Below are positions 57,457 through 64,000 of a DNA stretch of 64,000 bases, one piece after another. Origin of the DNA: Oligoflexia bacterium (lineage in GTDB: Bacteria > Bdellovibrionota > Bacteriovoracia > Bacteriovoracales > Bacteriovoracaceae). Position 1 is the first letter of the stretch. Every line of letters starts with the position of its first letter. Under the pieces are notes generated by a model. The model was not told the origin of the DNA. It made no database searches and saw nothing but the letters and a program-made list of their open reading frames with translations. The DNA lies in contig JADFZW010000020.1 of assembly GCA_015232355.1 (NCBI GenBank), forward strand, positions 1 to 64,000. Reading direction: 5' to 3'. The translations under genes and the position numbers were made by a program.

Positions 57457-58992
57457 ATGAATATAATGAATACAAAAATCGAAAAACTTTTTGATTTAAA
57501 ATCAATAAAAAATTTTTCTAGTAAAGAACAAGAAGATTATATTTCAACAATAGGGCAAGAGATTGAAAGTGGTAAACGGGTAGTAGCACATTTTGCTTGC
57601 GATTATAACAATTCAAAAAAAATATTTACAATCCTTTCCGATGACAAAAATTGTAAATTAAAAATATATTCGGCACAAATGACAGAAGATCAAAGTAGCT
57701 ATCACTATCAATATCCCTCTCTCACTCCACTCTATCCACAAATGCATATGTTCGAAAGAGAGATCTATGAAGAATCTAAGATTAAACCAATTGGTCATCC
57801 AGCACTAAAACCTGTGCGCTCAAAATTAAATGATGATCATTTACATATTGAAGGTGATGAGATTCATGAAGTGGCAGTTGGTCCAGTTCATGCTGGAATT
57901 ATAGAACCAGGTCACTTTCGTTTTCAATGTCATGGCGAAAAGGTTTTTCATCTGGCGATATCTTTAGGATATCAACATCGCGGTATCGAGCAAGAACTAA
58001 TAAATGGTCCTCACTTACAAAACATTCATCAAATTGAATGTGTGGCCGGTGATACTACAATTGCTCACACATGGTGTTTTTGTGAAAATATTGAAAATTT
58101 ATCTACTAACATTACTACTTCTACAACTACTTCTATTTATGGTAATTTAATTAGAGCTTTGATGCTTGAACTAGAACGTTTAGCAAATCATGTTGGGGAT
58201 CTCGGCGCCCTTGCAAATGATGTTGGCTTTTTACCTACCTCCTCATTTTGTGGCCGTATTCGTGGTGATTATTTAAACTTAACTGCCTTCATTTGTGGCA
58301 ATCGTTTTGGCCGTTCCATGCTTACACCCTACTCTCCATATGGAGTAAATTTTATTTTAGACAACCAACAAATTGATTATATCATAAAAAAAATAAACGA
58401 AATTTATAGAGACACTCTAGGTGCCACAAATTTACTGTGGAATAATTCCACCGTACTCTCACGATTTGAAAATACGGGCATTGTAGATAACATTAGTTGT
58501 AGCGATTTAGGCATCGTGGGTGTAGCAGCAAGAGCGTCCGGCGTACCTTTCGATAATAGAAAAAGTTATCAAAAAGATCATATTCCACACTATCAACAAA
58601 TTAAAATAGCAACAACTACTTCTTGTGATGTCTGGGCCCGTGCTTACATTAGAAAATTAGAGATCGATGAATCAATAAAGTTAATCAAATTAATTTTAAA
58701 TGATCTGAAAGAGTTAAATTTAAGTTCAAATTTAAGTTCAAATTCAAGTTCAATTTCCTCAATAACTCTAAAACCAAATCACCTGGCCATCTCTTTAATT
58801 GAAGGGTGGCGTGGAGAAGTTTGTCATGTGGCCATAACCAATGAAAGTGGTCGATTACAAAGATATAAAATAATAGATCCCTCTTTTCACAATTGGATGG
58901 CGCTAGCAATTGCTTTAAGAGGTGAAGAGATCTCTGATTTCCCTCTATGTAATAAGAGCTTCAACCTCTCATACTGTGGTTTTGATCTTTAA
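57457..58992 (+). CDS. hyfG: HyfG-like large subunit lacking intact Ni-binding CxxC motifs
   Basis: 511 residues: a NuoC-like N-terminal domain (about 20-125) fused to a NuoD/large-subunit domain. EPGHFRFQCHGEKVFHLAISLGYQHRGIEQ and LELERLANHVGDLGALANDVGF are clear family motifs. In Ni-Fe hydrogenases of group 4 the first Ni-binding site reads CGIC before xxAH. Here the aligned residues are A197-G-D-T200 in ECVAGDTTIAH, so both cysteines are absent. At the C-terminus DPCxxC is replaced by FNLSYCGFDL, keeping only C507. The subunit therefore should not hold a standard Ni-Fe centre, as in the energy-converting hydrogenase-related (Ehr) complexes. The symbol reflects homology, not activity. Confidence 0.8.
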   Translation: MNIMNTKIEKLFDLKSIKNFSSKEQEDYISTIGQEIESGKRVVAHFACDYNNSKKIFTILSDDKNCKLKIYSAQMTEDQSSYHYQYPSLTPLYPQMHMFEREIYEESKIKPIGHPALKPVRSKLNDDHLHIEGDEIHEVAVGPVHAGIIEPGHFRFQCHGEKVFHLAISLGYQHRGIEQELINGPHLQNIHQIECVAGDTTIAHTWCFCENIENLSTNITTSTTTSIYGNLIRALMLELERLANHVGDLGALANDVGFLPTSSFCGRIRGDYLNLTAFICGNRFGRSMLTPYSPYGVNFILDNQQIDYIIKKINEIYRDTLGATNLLWNNSTVLSRFENTGIVDNISCSDLGIVGVAARASGVPFDNRKSYQKDHIPHYQQIKIATTTSCDVWARAYIRKLEIDESIKLIKLILNDLKELNLSSNLSSNSSSISSITLKPNHLAISLIEGWRGEVCHVAITNESGRLQRYKIIDPSFHNWMALAIALRGEEISDFPLCNKSFNLSYCGFDL

Positions 58993-59035
58993 ATTAAATT
59001 TTAAATTAAATTAAATTAAATTAAATTAAATTAAG
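58990..59035 (+). repeat. AAATT pentanucleotide repeat in an operon gap
   Basis: AAATT repeated about nine times (one irregular unit) between the large-subunit stop codon and the AAGGA ribosome-binding site of the small-subunit gene. A 5-bp unit in this position would change spacing or leader structure but not reading frame. Confidence 0.75.
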
Positions 59036-59046
59036 GAACCTAACAT

Positions 59047-59865
59047 ATGCTTGATATAATAATTGAACGAATAAAACAAAAAAAACATACTATCAAATTT
59101 CCTGATGAAAATATAATTTTACCTCCCAATTATCGAGGACTACCAACTATAAGTGATCCGAGCAATTGTCGTAAGTGCCAAAATAAAATCTGCAAAGAAC
59201 AGTGCCCTACTAAAGCAATCCTTACCACTACCGCGCAAGCAGAACAAATTAAAATTGACTTAGGAAAATGTATCTTCTGCTTACAGTGTATTAAAAGTTG
59301 TCCATCAAATACAATCTCCTTTTTAGATGAATATCGTTTAAGTACGAGCAAACGAACTGATCTGCTCTTTTCTCCACACTTAAATAAATCAGAATATAAA
59401 TTGGCCAATAGTCTACAAAAACAATCTCTTAAAATCTTTGGACGATCTCTGCAACTTCGAGAAGTGAGTGCCGGTGGCTGTAATGCTTGTGAAGCAGATA
59501 CTAATGTCTTAAATACTCTTGCCTTTGATCTTGGTAGATTTGGTATAAAGTTTGTAGCATCACCCAGGCATGCGGATGGAATTTTAGTTACTGGTCCTGT
59601 AACTAAGAATATGCATCTCGCTCTTATTAAAACATACAACGCTATCCCCTCACCTAAATTTGTTGTAGCAGTTGGTGCTTGTGCAATTTCTGGTGGTCTC
59701 TTTCAAAATCTGCCCTCTACTTACAATGGTTTTGATGATGGTGATGATGATGAATTAAAAAACATCTCTGTAGATTTATATATCCCCGGATGTCCCCCTC
59801 ACCCACTGACAATTCTAGATGGACTAATTCGATTACTTGGCAAAACAACTCTAAAACAACTCTAA
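59047..59865 (+). CDS. Ferredoxin-NuoB-like small subunit fusion (HyfH-HyfI type)
   Basis: 272 residues; AAGGA before the ATG. Residues about 38-100 have two 4Fe-4S motifs: CRKCQNKICKEQCP and CIFCLQCIKSCP. From about 125 on is a NuoB/HyfI-like small subunit with its four proximal-cluster cysteines: GGCNACE, GACAISGG and PGCPPHP. In E. coli these are two genes (hyfH, hyfI); here one polypeptide. Intact cluster ligands mean electron transfer to the large subunit should work even though that subunit lacks its Ni site. No hyp maturation or formate dehydrogenase genes are nearby. Confidence 0.8.
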   Translation: MLDIIIERIKQKKHTIKFPDENIILPPNYRGLPTISDPSNCRKCQNKICKEQCPTKAILTTTAQAEQIKIDLGKCIFCLQCIKSCPSNTISFLDEYRLSTSKRTDLLFSPHLNKSEYKLANSLQKQSLKIFGRSLQLREVSAGGCNACEADTNVLNTLAFDLGRFGIKFVASPRHADGILVTGPVTKNMHLALIKTYNAIPSPKFVVAVGACAISGGLFQNLPSTYNGFDDGDDDELKNISVDLYIPGCPPHPLTILDGLIRLLGKTTLKQL

Positions 59866-59965
59866 GTTTTATCAATTTAATTCCGATAAGAATGTTAGGT
59901 AGCAGATAGTAGATAGTAGATAGCAAGCAAATTTAAACAAAAAATATTTAAATAGGAGTATAAAA

Positions 59966-61438
59966 ATGAAATCTATCAAAGTATTTTTTTATATCTTTCT
60001 AGCACCTATCATTTTCATACCAACTATAACAACTACTTTTGCAAGTGAAGATGAAATTAAAATTAAACAAAATTTAAAAAAATTCAAACCCGATTTTTCA
60101 CCTAAAATAGAGGTGTCATGTAACGACAGTAACGATAATATTGACAAAGGTTTTGAGGAGTTTAAAGAAGAATTACCCAAACAACCTATACTACCCAAAA
60201 AAATTACAGATTTTTCCTTAGAAAATCCTGAATGTAAAGGATTGCTTAAAAGTTATAAAGAGATGTGTGGCGAAGATGATGCTAAAATAATGAAGGATTT
60301 TTTACAATCCATCACCTATGTCTCCTACAAAAAACTAGAAGAGTGCATGAACAAATCAATCTCCATTTTCAAAGAATCCATTAAAGATCGACCATTTTTG
60401 TTAGTTCTTGATAAAGGCAAAAGTAGTGAATGGTTATATAAAAATTTTCACTCTAGCTTTCCTCAAAATTGCAAAGTAATTTCTGTTAATACAGAAAATA
60501 AATACTCCAATCATACAGACGAGATAAAAAATGCTATTTCATCCTATAAACTTCAAGGAATAAAAATTAGCGATATAGTTCGTATTGATGATGCTGCCTA
60601 TTCTGGATTACAAATGTCAGGATTTGCAAAAAATGCTATATCAGCATTTAACAATGGTAATGTTAGAAAATTCAGTTATTTTGGAAAATTTTCTAAATTT
60701 AATCCCATTGAAAAAACTAATGATAGTGACCCCATATTTCATGCAATTATTCCTTTTGTTACTGAAACAGCAGAGGATTTAATAAAAAGCAAAGGCACTG
60801 ATAGCTCTATTAAAATACATAGATCAATGGAAAATGAATGTAATATTATGCATTCGCTACCACAACATCCACAACTTAAAAATAAATATTTTAACAAAAT
60901 GTCACCAACTAATGATACTAAAAAACTTCTTACTATGATTGGCGCAACACTTAGAAAAAAATCTGGTCATATTGATGATCTCGACTCATTCATGAAAGTT
61001 CAAAGCAATAAATCCAATAGCTCAAACCTATTTTTAAACTTACACAAAAAATCATTATCCAACCCTTCTGAAGATTTTGTTAATACTCTCTCCACATTAT
61101 TTACCGAATATAAGGTTCCTGATGAATTATCTGTACCCAAAATATTCAGGCATAATCATGTTACTTGTTCCAATGGAAAAAAACTTACATATGATGGTAA
61201 ACTTAGTACAGAATCAGAACTGAACAAACAAGACATTTGGCCATTTGAATTTAATTGTATTCCTCAAATCAGACCACCCTATAAAAATAAAGATGATTAT
61301 CAAAACTTAAAATATATTTGCGATAATCTAAAAAACAAAGAATTTGTATTTTCAAAATTCAGTGGTAGAAAACAACCTTCAGAAGAAGAATGCAAGCAAT
61401 TTGAAGAGACTAGAAAAAAATTTGTTTCCGATAAATAA
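59966..61438 (+). CDS. Exported phosphoribosyltransferase-like protein
   Basis: 490 residues with AGGAG before the ATG and a signal peptide ending near TFA-S (residue 27). Residues about 130-310 look like a PRTase fold: RPFLLVLDKGKSS strand and loop, then DIVRIDDAAYSGLQMSGFA (D208, D209, S213, G214), the shape of the PRPP-binding loop DDxxxTG. The flexible hood regions are atypical and residues about 310-490 are unrecognised, with several cysteines that could form disulfides. PRTase folds act on nucleotides in the cytosol; this one is exported, like several others in the window. Function unknown. Confidence 0.6.
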   Translation: MKSIKVFFYIFLAPIIFIPTITTTFASEDEIKIKQNLKKFKPDFSPKIEVSCNDSNDNIDKGFEEFKEELPKQPILPKKITDFSLENPECKGLLKSYKEMCGEDDAKIMKDFLQSITYVSYKKLEECMNKSISIFKESIKDRPFLLVLDKGKSSEWLYKNFHSSFPQNCKVISVNTENKYSNHTDEIKNAISSYKLQGIKISDIVRIDDAAYSGLQMSGFAKNAISAFNNGNVRKFSYFGKFSKFNPIEKTNDSDPIFHAIIPFVTETAEDLIKSKGTDSSIKIHRSMENECNIMHSLPQHPQLKNKYFNKMSPTNDTKKLLTMIGATLRKKSGHIDDLDSFMKVQSNKSNSSNLFLNLHKKSLSNPSEDFVNTLSTLFTEYKVPDELSVPKIFRHNHVTCSNGKKLTYDGKLSTESELNKQDIWPFEFNCIPQIRPPYKNKDDYQNLKYICDNLKNKEFVFSKFSGRKQPSEEECKQFEETRKKFVSDK

Positions 61439-61446
61439 AAAAATAA

Positions 61447-61465
61447 ATGATCATAAAATGATCAT
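61447..61465. terminator. Double ATGATCAT palindrome, possible bidirectional terminator
   Basis: Two ATGATCAT octamers separated by AAA, between the stops of convergent genes; the second contains the TGA of the minus-strand HAD gene. They can pair as an 8-bp stem. A weak AT-rich call. Confidence 0.35.
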
Positions 61466-62181
61466 AATAGATGTTTAAGTTGATAGAGATGATTGATCAC
61501 ATACATATCATTATCTAATCCAAAAGGCATTGATGATGACATTGATGATGATACCAATACAGTATGCATCTTTAATCTTTTGGCCGGCATAATATCTCTT
61601 TCAATATTATCACCTACAAACATGCTATTCGTGCTATTGAATGCAGCAAGACCCTCTTTGAAAATTTTCAAATCTGGTTTTTGAACACCAAGATAATAGG
61701 AATCAATAACTACTTTGAAATATTTTTGTAATTCAAATTGATGTAAAATAATCTCTAAGTTTCCACTAAAATTAGAAATAATTCCCAACCTGTACTTTTT
61801 TTGCTTGAGAAGAGATAAAATATTTTTATTTCTTCTTAAATAATATGCTTGAATATTTGTTATCTTATTGGCCATACAATCAATATCTTTTTGATTTATT
61901 TTATTTATGACTTTACTTAAAAATCCCATCTGATTAAGTTTACATACTATTAAAAGTACAAATTGATAATTCATTGCTTTTAGATCAAGTTTTGCTACCA
62001 ATCCCTCTTTGTTTATTACTGAATCCGCATAACTGTAAGCATCTTGAAATTTATTTTTCCATTTATGCAAGTTGAGTCGATCTGTAAGTGCATTAAAAAA
62101 AAGTGTTCGCGAATGAACACCATCAGAATCTAGCGTCCCACCAAAGTCAAAAAAAATTGTATCAATATTTTTTATCTTCAT
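61462..62181 (-). CDS. HAD-superfamily hydrolase
   Basis: 239 residues; GAGGGTAAA before the ATG. Motif I is FFDFGGTLDSD (nucleophile D12; position 14 is Gly, not the Asp of phosphatases, as in some dehalogenase-like members). Motif II is IISNFSG, motif III the Lys of VQKPD, motif IV FVGDNIERDI. The C1-type cap lies between I and II. Because the general acid is absent, phosphatase activity is not certain. Substrate unknown. It converges on the PRTase-like gene. Confidence 0.75.
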   Translation of the reverse strand: MKIKNIDTIFFDFGGTLDSDGVHSRTLFFNALTDRLNLHKWKNKFQDAYSYADSVINKEGLVAKLDLKAMNYQFVLLIVCKLNQMGFLSKVINKINQKDIDCMANKITNIQAYYLRRNKNILSLLKQKKYRLGIISNFSGNLEIILHQFELQKYFKVVIDSYYLGVQKPDLKIFKEGLAAFNSTNSMFVGDNIERDIMPAKRLKMHTVLVSSSMSSSMPFGLDNDMYVINHLYQLKHLL

Positions 62182-62369
62182 TTTACCCTCATGTAGTAAT
62201 CAAGCAGTAGTCAAGATATGTACTTTTATCTTTTTTGTCAAATCCCTAGCAAAGATTAAATTATTTTGTTAAATTTAACATCATGATCACAAAACATTGG
62301 AGAACTAGAGAGTAAAGCTACAAAAGAATTTTGTTTAAAATATTTGCAAGAAGCAGAGGAATTGAGGAC

Positions 62370-62690
62370 ATGGATATTCTCGAAATAAAACAAAAAGCAA
62401 TTAAACTTCGCCATAGTTTAAAAAAACACAATATCAGAGCATCCTTAATTTTACTCTTTGGTTCTCATGCTAAGGGAACTGCTAATCAGCAAAGCGATAT
62501 TGATTTAGCAGTAGTCTCTGCAGATTTAGGTTTAAATCGTTTAGAAGAAGGTGCTCTTCTAAATCGCTTAGCTTCTCGTATTGATCATCGTATTGAGGTA
62601 GTGCCTATACCAATGAAAAGATATTTTGAAAAAGAGACTACTTCACCAATCATTGATCAGATAATAAAAACTGGTATCGTCATTTTATAA
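62370..62690 (+). CDS. Pol-beta-superfamily (MNT-like) nucleotidyltransferase
   Basis: 106 residues from the ATG at 62370, chosen for AGAGGA nine bases upstream; the frame opens at a TTG at 62331. LFGSHAKGTANQQSDIDLAVV is the GS...DxD signature (G31, S32, D43, D45), and a third acidic residue comes in RIEVVPI. Small proteins of this type transfer nucleotides to RNA or protein, often as antitoxins to HEPN proteins. No HEPN gene is adjacent; instead an RNA-ligase-like gene follows after 52 bases, linked by a hexamer repeat. Confidence 0.75.
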   Translation: MDILEIKQKAIKLRHSLKKHNIRASLILLFGSHAKGTANQQSDIDLAVVSADLGLNRLEEGALLNRLASRIDHRIEVVPIPMKRYFEKETTSPIIDQIIKTGIVIL

Positions 62691-62723
62691 GAATAAGAAT
62701 AAGAATAAGAATAAGAATAAGAA
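62687..62723 (+). repeat. AATAAG hexanucleotide repeat
   Basis: About six units, beginning in the nucleotidyltransferase stop codon and running to just before the AAGGAT site of the RNA-ligase-like gene. Non-coding; unit changes would shift spacing by six bases. Confidence 0.75.
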
Positions 62724-62742
62724 CAAGAAAAGGATACCCAAT

Positions 62743-63516
62743 ATGAATAAATCAGAATCAGAATCAATTGCAACAATGAGTGACTTTCCTAAAATTCACT
62801 GCCCATTAATTCGTCAAACATTTAAAATCAACCAAGATGATTGGAAAAAAGTTGGAAAAAAAATGCAACTACGTGATCCGGAAGTGTATTTGGTAGTAAA
62901 TAAAATCAATCCTGGTTTTGAGTGGGTCTTTGAAGACGCTGATACCTTTGCTGTAGAAAAATTAGATGGAACTAATGTTAAAATAAAAGTTGAGAATGGA
63001 AGATTAATTGCTGTTCAAAATCGTAAAAATGTAATCGATCCATTACAAATACTTAAAGGTAAAACTTTTTTAATGGAAGGAATTTTTAAAGCGATTGATA
63101 AAGAGTATGTAAAAGATAATTGCGAACAGGTCGGTGAAATTTTAGGTCCAAAATTACAAGCAAATCCATACAAGCTTCTTTATCACGAGTGGTATCCATT
63201 CGAGCGAGCAATAGAAGTTCTTCGTTATACTTCATTTGATAAACATGAACGCAACTTTGATAACTGGAGTTCGTGGTTCAAAGATTTTCTACGTAGCCGC
63301 TATTATATGAAATTACATAAGTGCCAACTTGAAGAATCCGTATTCGCAGAAGGAGTAATCTTTTACAACTTAAAGAGACGAGCGGAAAATAAAAGTTGGA
63401 TGGCCAAACTTCGAAGAAATATGTTTGATTGGTACTACCAAGATCAAGGTGTCAAAATTTTCGATTACAGTAAAGAAGGAAGGGCCGAGATTGAAGATCA
63501 AGAGAAGTTTGATTAA
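62743..63516 (+). CDS. RNA-ligase-family nucleotidyltransferase
   Basis: 257 residues; AAGGAT nine bases before the ATG. Motif I is VEKLDGTNVKI with K73 as the probable AMP-accepting lysine. A GEILGPKLQANPYKL segment, a motif IV AEGVIFYNL, and a motif V MAKLRRNMFDW follow in order, as in the covalent nucleotidyltransferase superfamily (T4 Rnl2-type and relatives). It is short, without an added C-terminal domain, so RNA repair or end capping is plausible but unproven. It sits directly after a small Pol-beta-type nucleotidyltransferase. Confidence 0.75.
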   Translation: MNKSESESIATMSDFPKIHCPLIRQTFKINQDDWKKVGKKMQLRDPEVYLVVNKINPGFEWVFEDADTFAVEKLDGTNVKIKVENGRLIAVQNRKNVIDPLQILKGKTFLMEGIFKAIDKEYVKDNCEQVGEILGPKLQANPYKLLYHEWYPFERAIEVLRYTSFDKHERNFDNWSSWFKDFLRSRYYMKLHKCQLEESVFAEGVIFYNLKRRAENKSWMAKLRRNMFDWYYQDQGVKIFDYSKEGRAEIEDQEKFD

Positions 63517-63624
63517 AATTCCTACACCATAATCTCCAAAATTATTCAAAAATTTTTTTTATTGTATTTTAAAGTTAATCTTGCGAATATAAGCAATCAT
63601 TATAATTTTTATAAACCATTCTAA

Positions 63625-63672
63625 TTCTAAACCTAGATCTAAACCTAGACCTAAACCTAAACCTAAACCTAA
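63625..63672. repeat. CCTAAA hexanucleotide repeat upstream of the last gene
   Basis: About seven CCTAAA/CCTAGA units ending a few bases before the AGAGAGG site of the dehydrogenase gene. It looks telomere-like but lies in an ordinary intergenic leader. Confidence 0.75.
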
Positions 63673-63685
63673 CAAGAGAGGTATT

Positions 63686-64000
63686 ATGAATCTAAACTCT
63701 AAAATGAACAAGGTTGCTATTATCGGTGCGGCCGGAAAAATGGGCAGTGGAATCTCACTTCTTCTTCTTAATTTAATGTCCAACATGAAATTAAAAAAGG
63801 AGCTTCCATCAAATTCTTCATTGGTTTTAATTGATATTTCTGACGAAGCATTGAGTGGACTATATCAGTATTTGCGCACTCAAATGGTAAAACTTGCAGA
63901 AAAAAATATTAATTTCTTGCGCGAAACTTATGCAGATCGAAGCGACTTAGTAGAAAATGGAGAGATGATCGACGAATTTATCTCTGAGTCACTATCAATT
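63686..64000 (+). CDS. Rossmann-fold dehydrogenase, 3-hydroxyacyl-CoA dehydrogenase-like, cut by window edge
   Basis: The ATG at 63686 follows AGAGAGG; the frame is open to the end of the window (105 codons). After a nine-residue lead, VAIIGAAGKMGSGISLLLL is a dinucleotide-binding loop, and SSLVLIDIS gives the acidic residue at the end of strand 2, which favours NAD. The GKMGSGI pattern resembles 3-hydroxyacyl-CoA dehydrogenase, but too little is visible to exclude other beta-hydroxyacid dehydrogenases. Confidence 0.6.
   Translation, partial: MNLNSKMNKVAIIGAAGKMGSGISLLLLNLMSNMKLKKELPSNSSLVLIDISDEALSGLYQYLRTQMVKLAEKNINFLRETYADRSDLVENGEMIDEFISESLSI

Noticed and set aside
59130..59639. 169-codon minus-strand frame inside the ferredoxin/small-subunit gene
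   Set aside because: The plus-strand protein has complete iron-sulfur motifs; the antisense frame has no recognisable domain or start signal.
52047..59865. Plain respiratory complex I (nuo) operon
   Set aside because: HyfB-type PTWDCGY segment, fused NuoCD-type large subunit with HyfG features, and missing NuoE/F/G/I/J/N partners fit the hydrogenase-4-like family instead.
62370..63516. HEPN/MNT toxin-antitoxin module
   Set aside because: Only the nucleotidyltransferase is present; the neighbour is RNA-ligase-like and carries no HEPN RxxxxH motif that I can see.
63625..63672. CCTAAA repeat as a telomere-like or chromosome-end element
   Set aside because: Ordinary genes flank it on both sides; similar hexamers of other sequence occur elsewhere, so it is a microsatellite.

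Overview
The window is very AT-rich (roughly 30% G+C by eye), gene-dense DNA from a bacterium. A Gram-negative cell plan is suggested by Sec-type signal peptides, a HlyD-like adaptor, chemotaxis proteins and surface-sugar genes. Short runs of GGCC are unusually common for such AT-rich DNA, and 5-12 bp tandem repeats recur in and between genes. I cannot name the species. The mix of large exported proteins, chemotaxis and polysaccharide genes would fit a predatory or host-associated lineage such as Bdellovibrionota/Bacteriovoracia, but that is inference. I saw no rRNA, tRNA, CRISPR array, transposase or phage gene.

Layout. 0.2-12.7 kb: two divergent genes for exported proteins, a calcineurin-type metallophosphoesterase with a possible ADP-ribosyltransferase-like tail, and a 3336-residue repeat protein ending in an ABC1/UbiB-like kinase domain. 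12.9-17 kb: a DUF362 protein and a GAF-GAF-GAF-TM-HlyD fusion. 17.5-20.7 kb: an exported glutamine synthetase homologue facing an exported papain-like protease. 21.1-27.7 kb: a small coiled-coil protein and a four-gene sugar operon (epimerase, nucleotidyltransferase, GT2, membrane GT-C candidate), opposed by a second GT-C candidate and a STAS/SEC14 protein. 27.9-31 kb: a C39-like protease, then a chemoreceptor coupled to an exported Cache protein. 31.2-37.9 kb: a YfhO-like membrane protein and an opposing sugar operon (split transketolase, epimerase-GT2 fusion, methyltransferase). 38-43.6 kb: an 1846-residue exported protein with two Hsp90/MutL-type (GHKL) ATPase domains and a C-terminal HExxH zincin motif. 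43.6-49.2 kb: a CheB-CheR-PAS protein and a divergent histidine kinase that share the same C-terminal coiled-coil/PAS module. 49.3-52 kb: NYN-domain, STAS/SEC14 and ATP-grasp proteins. 52-59.9 kb: a hydrogenase-4-like membrane complex whose large subunit has lost most of its Ni ligands. 60-64 kb: an exported phosphoribosyltransferase-like protein, a HAD hydrolase, a nucleotidyltransferase/RNA-ligase pair, and the start of a dehydrogenase cut by the window edge.

How it fits together. The strongest theme is a set of exported proteins built on catalytic folds that normally work in the cytosol on ATP or other nucleotides: kinase, glutamine synthetase, two GHKL ATPases, PRTase-like, and perhaps ADP-ribosyltransferase. 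They are accompanied by secreted cysteine proteases. ATP is not normally available in the periplasm, so these proteins may act inside another cell or may be inactive scaffolds. That reading is inference. The second theme is an energy-converting complex related to group 4 hydrogenases that is probably not a hydrogenase. The remainder is envelope sugar synthesis and chemosensory signalling.
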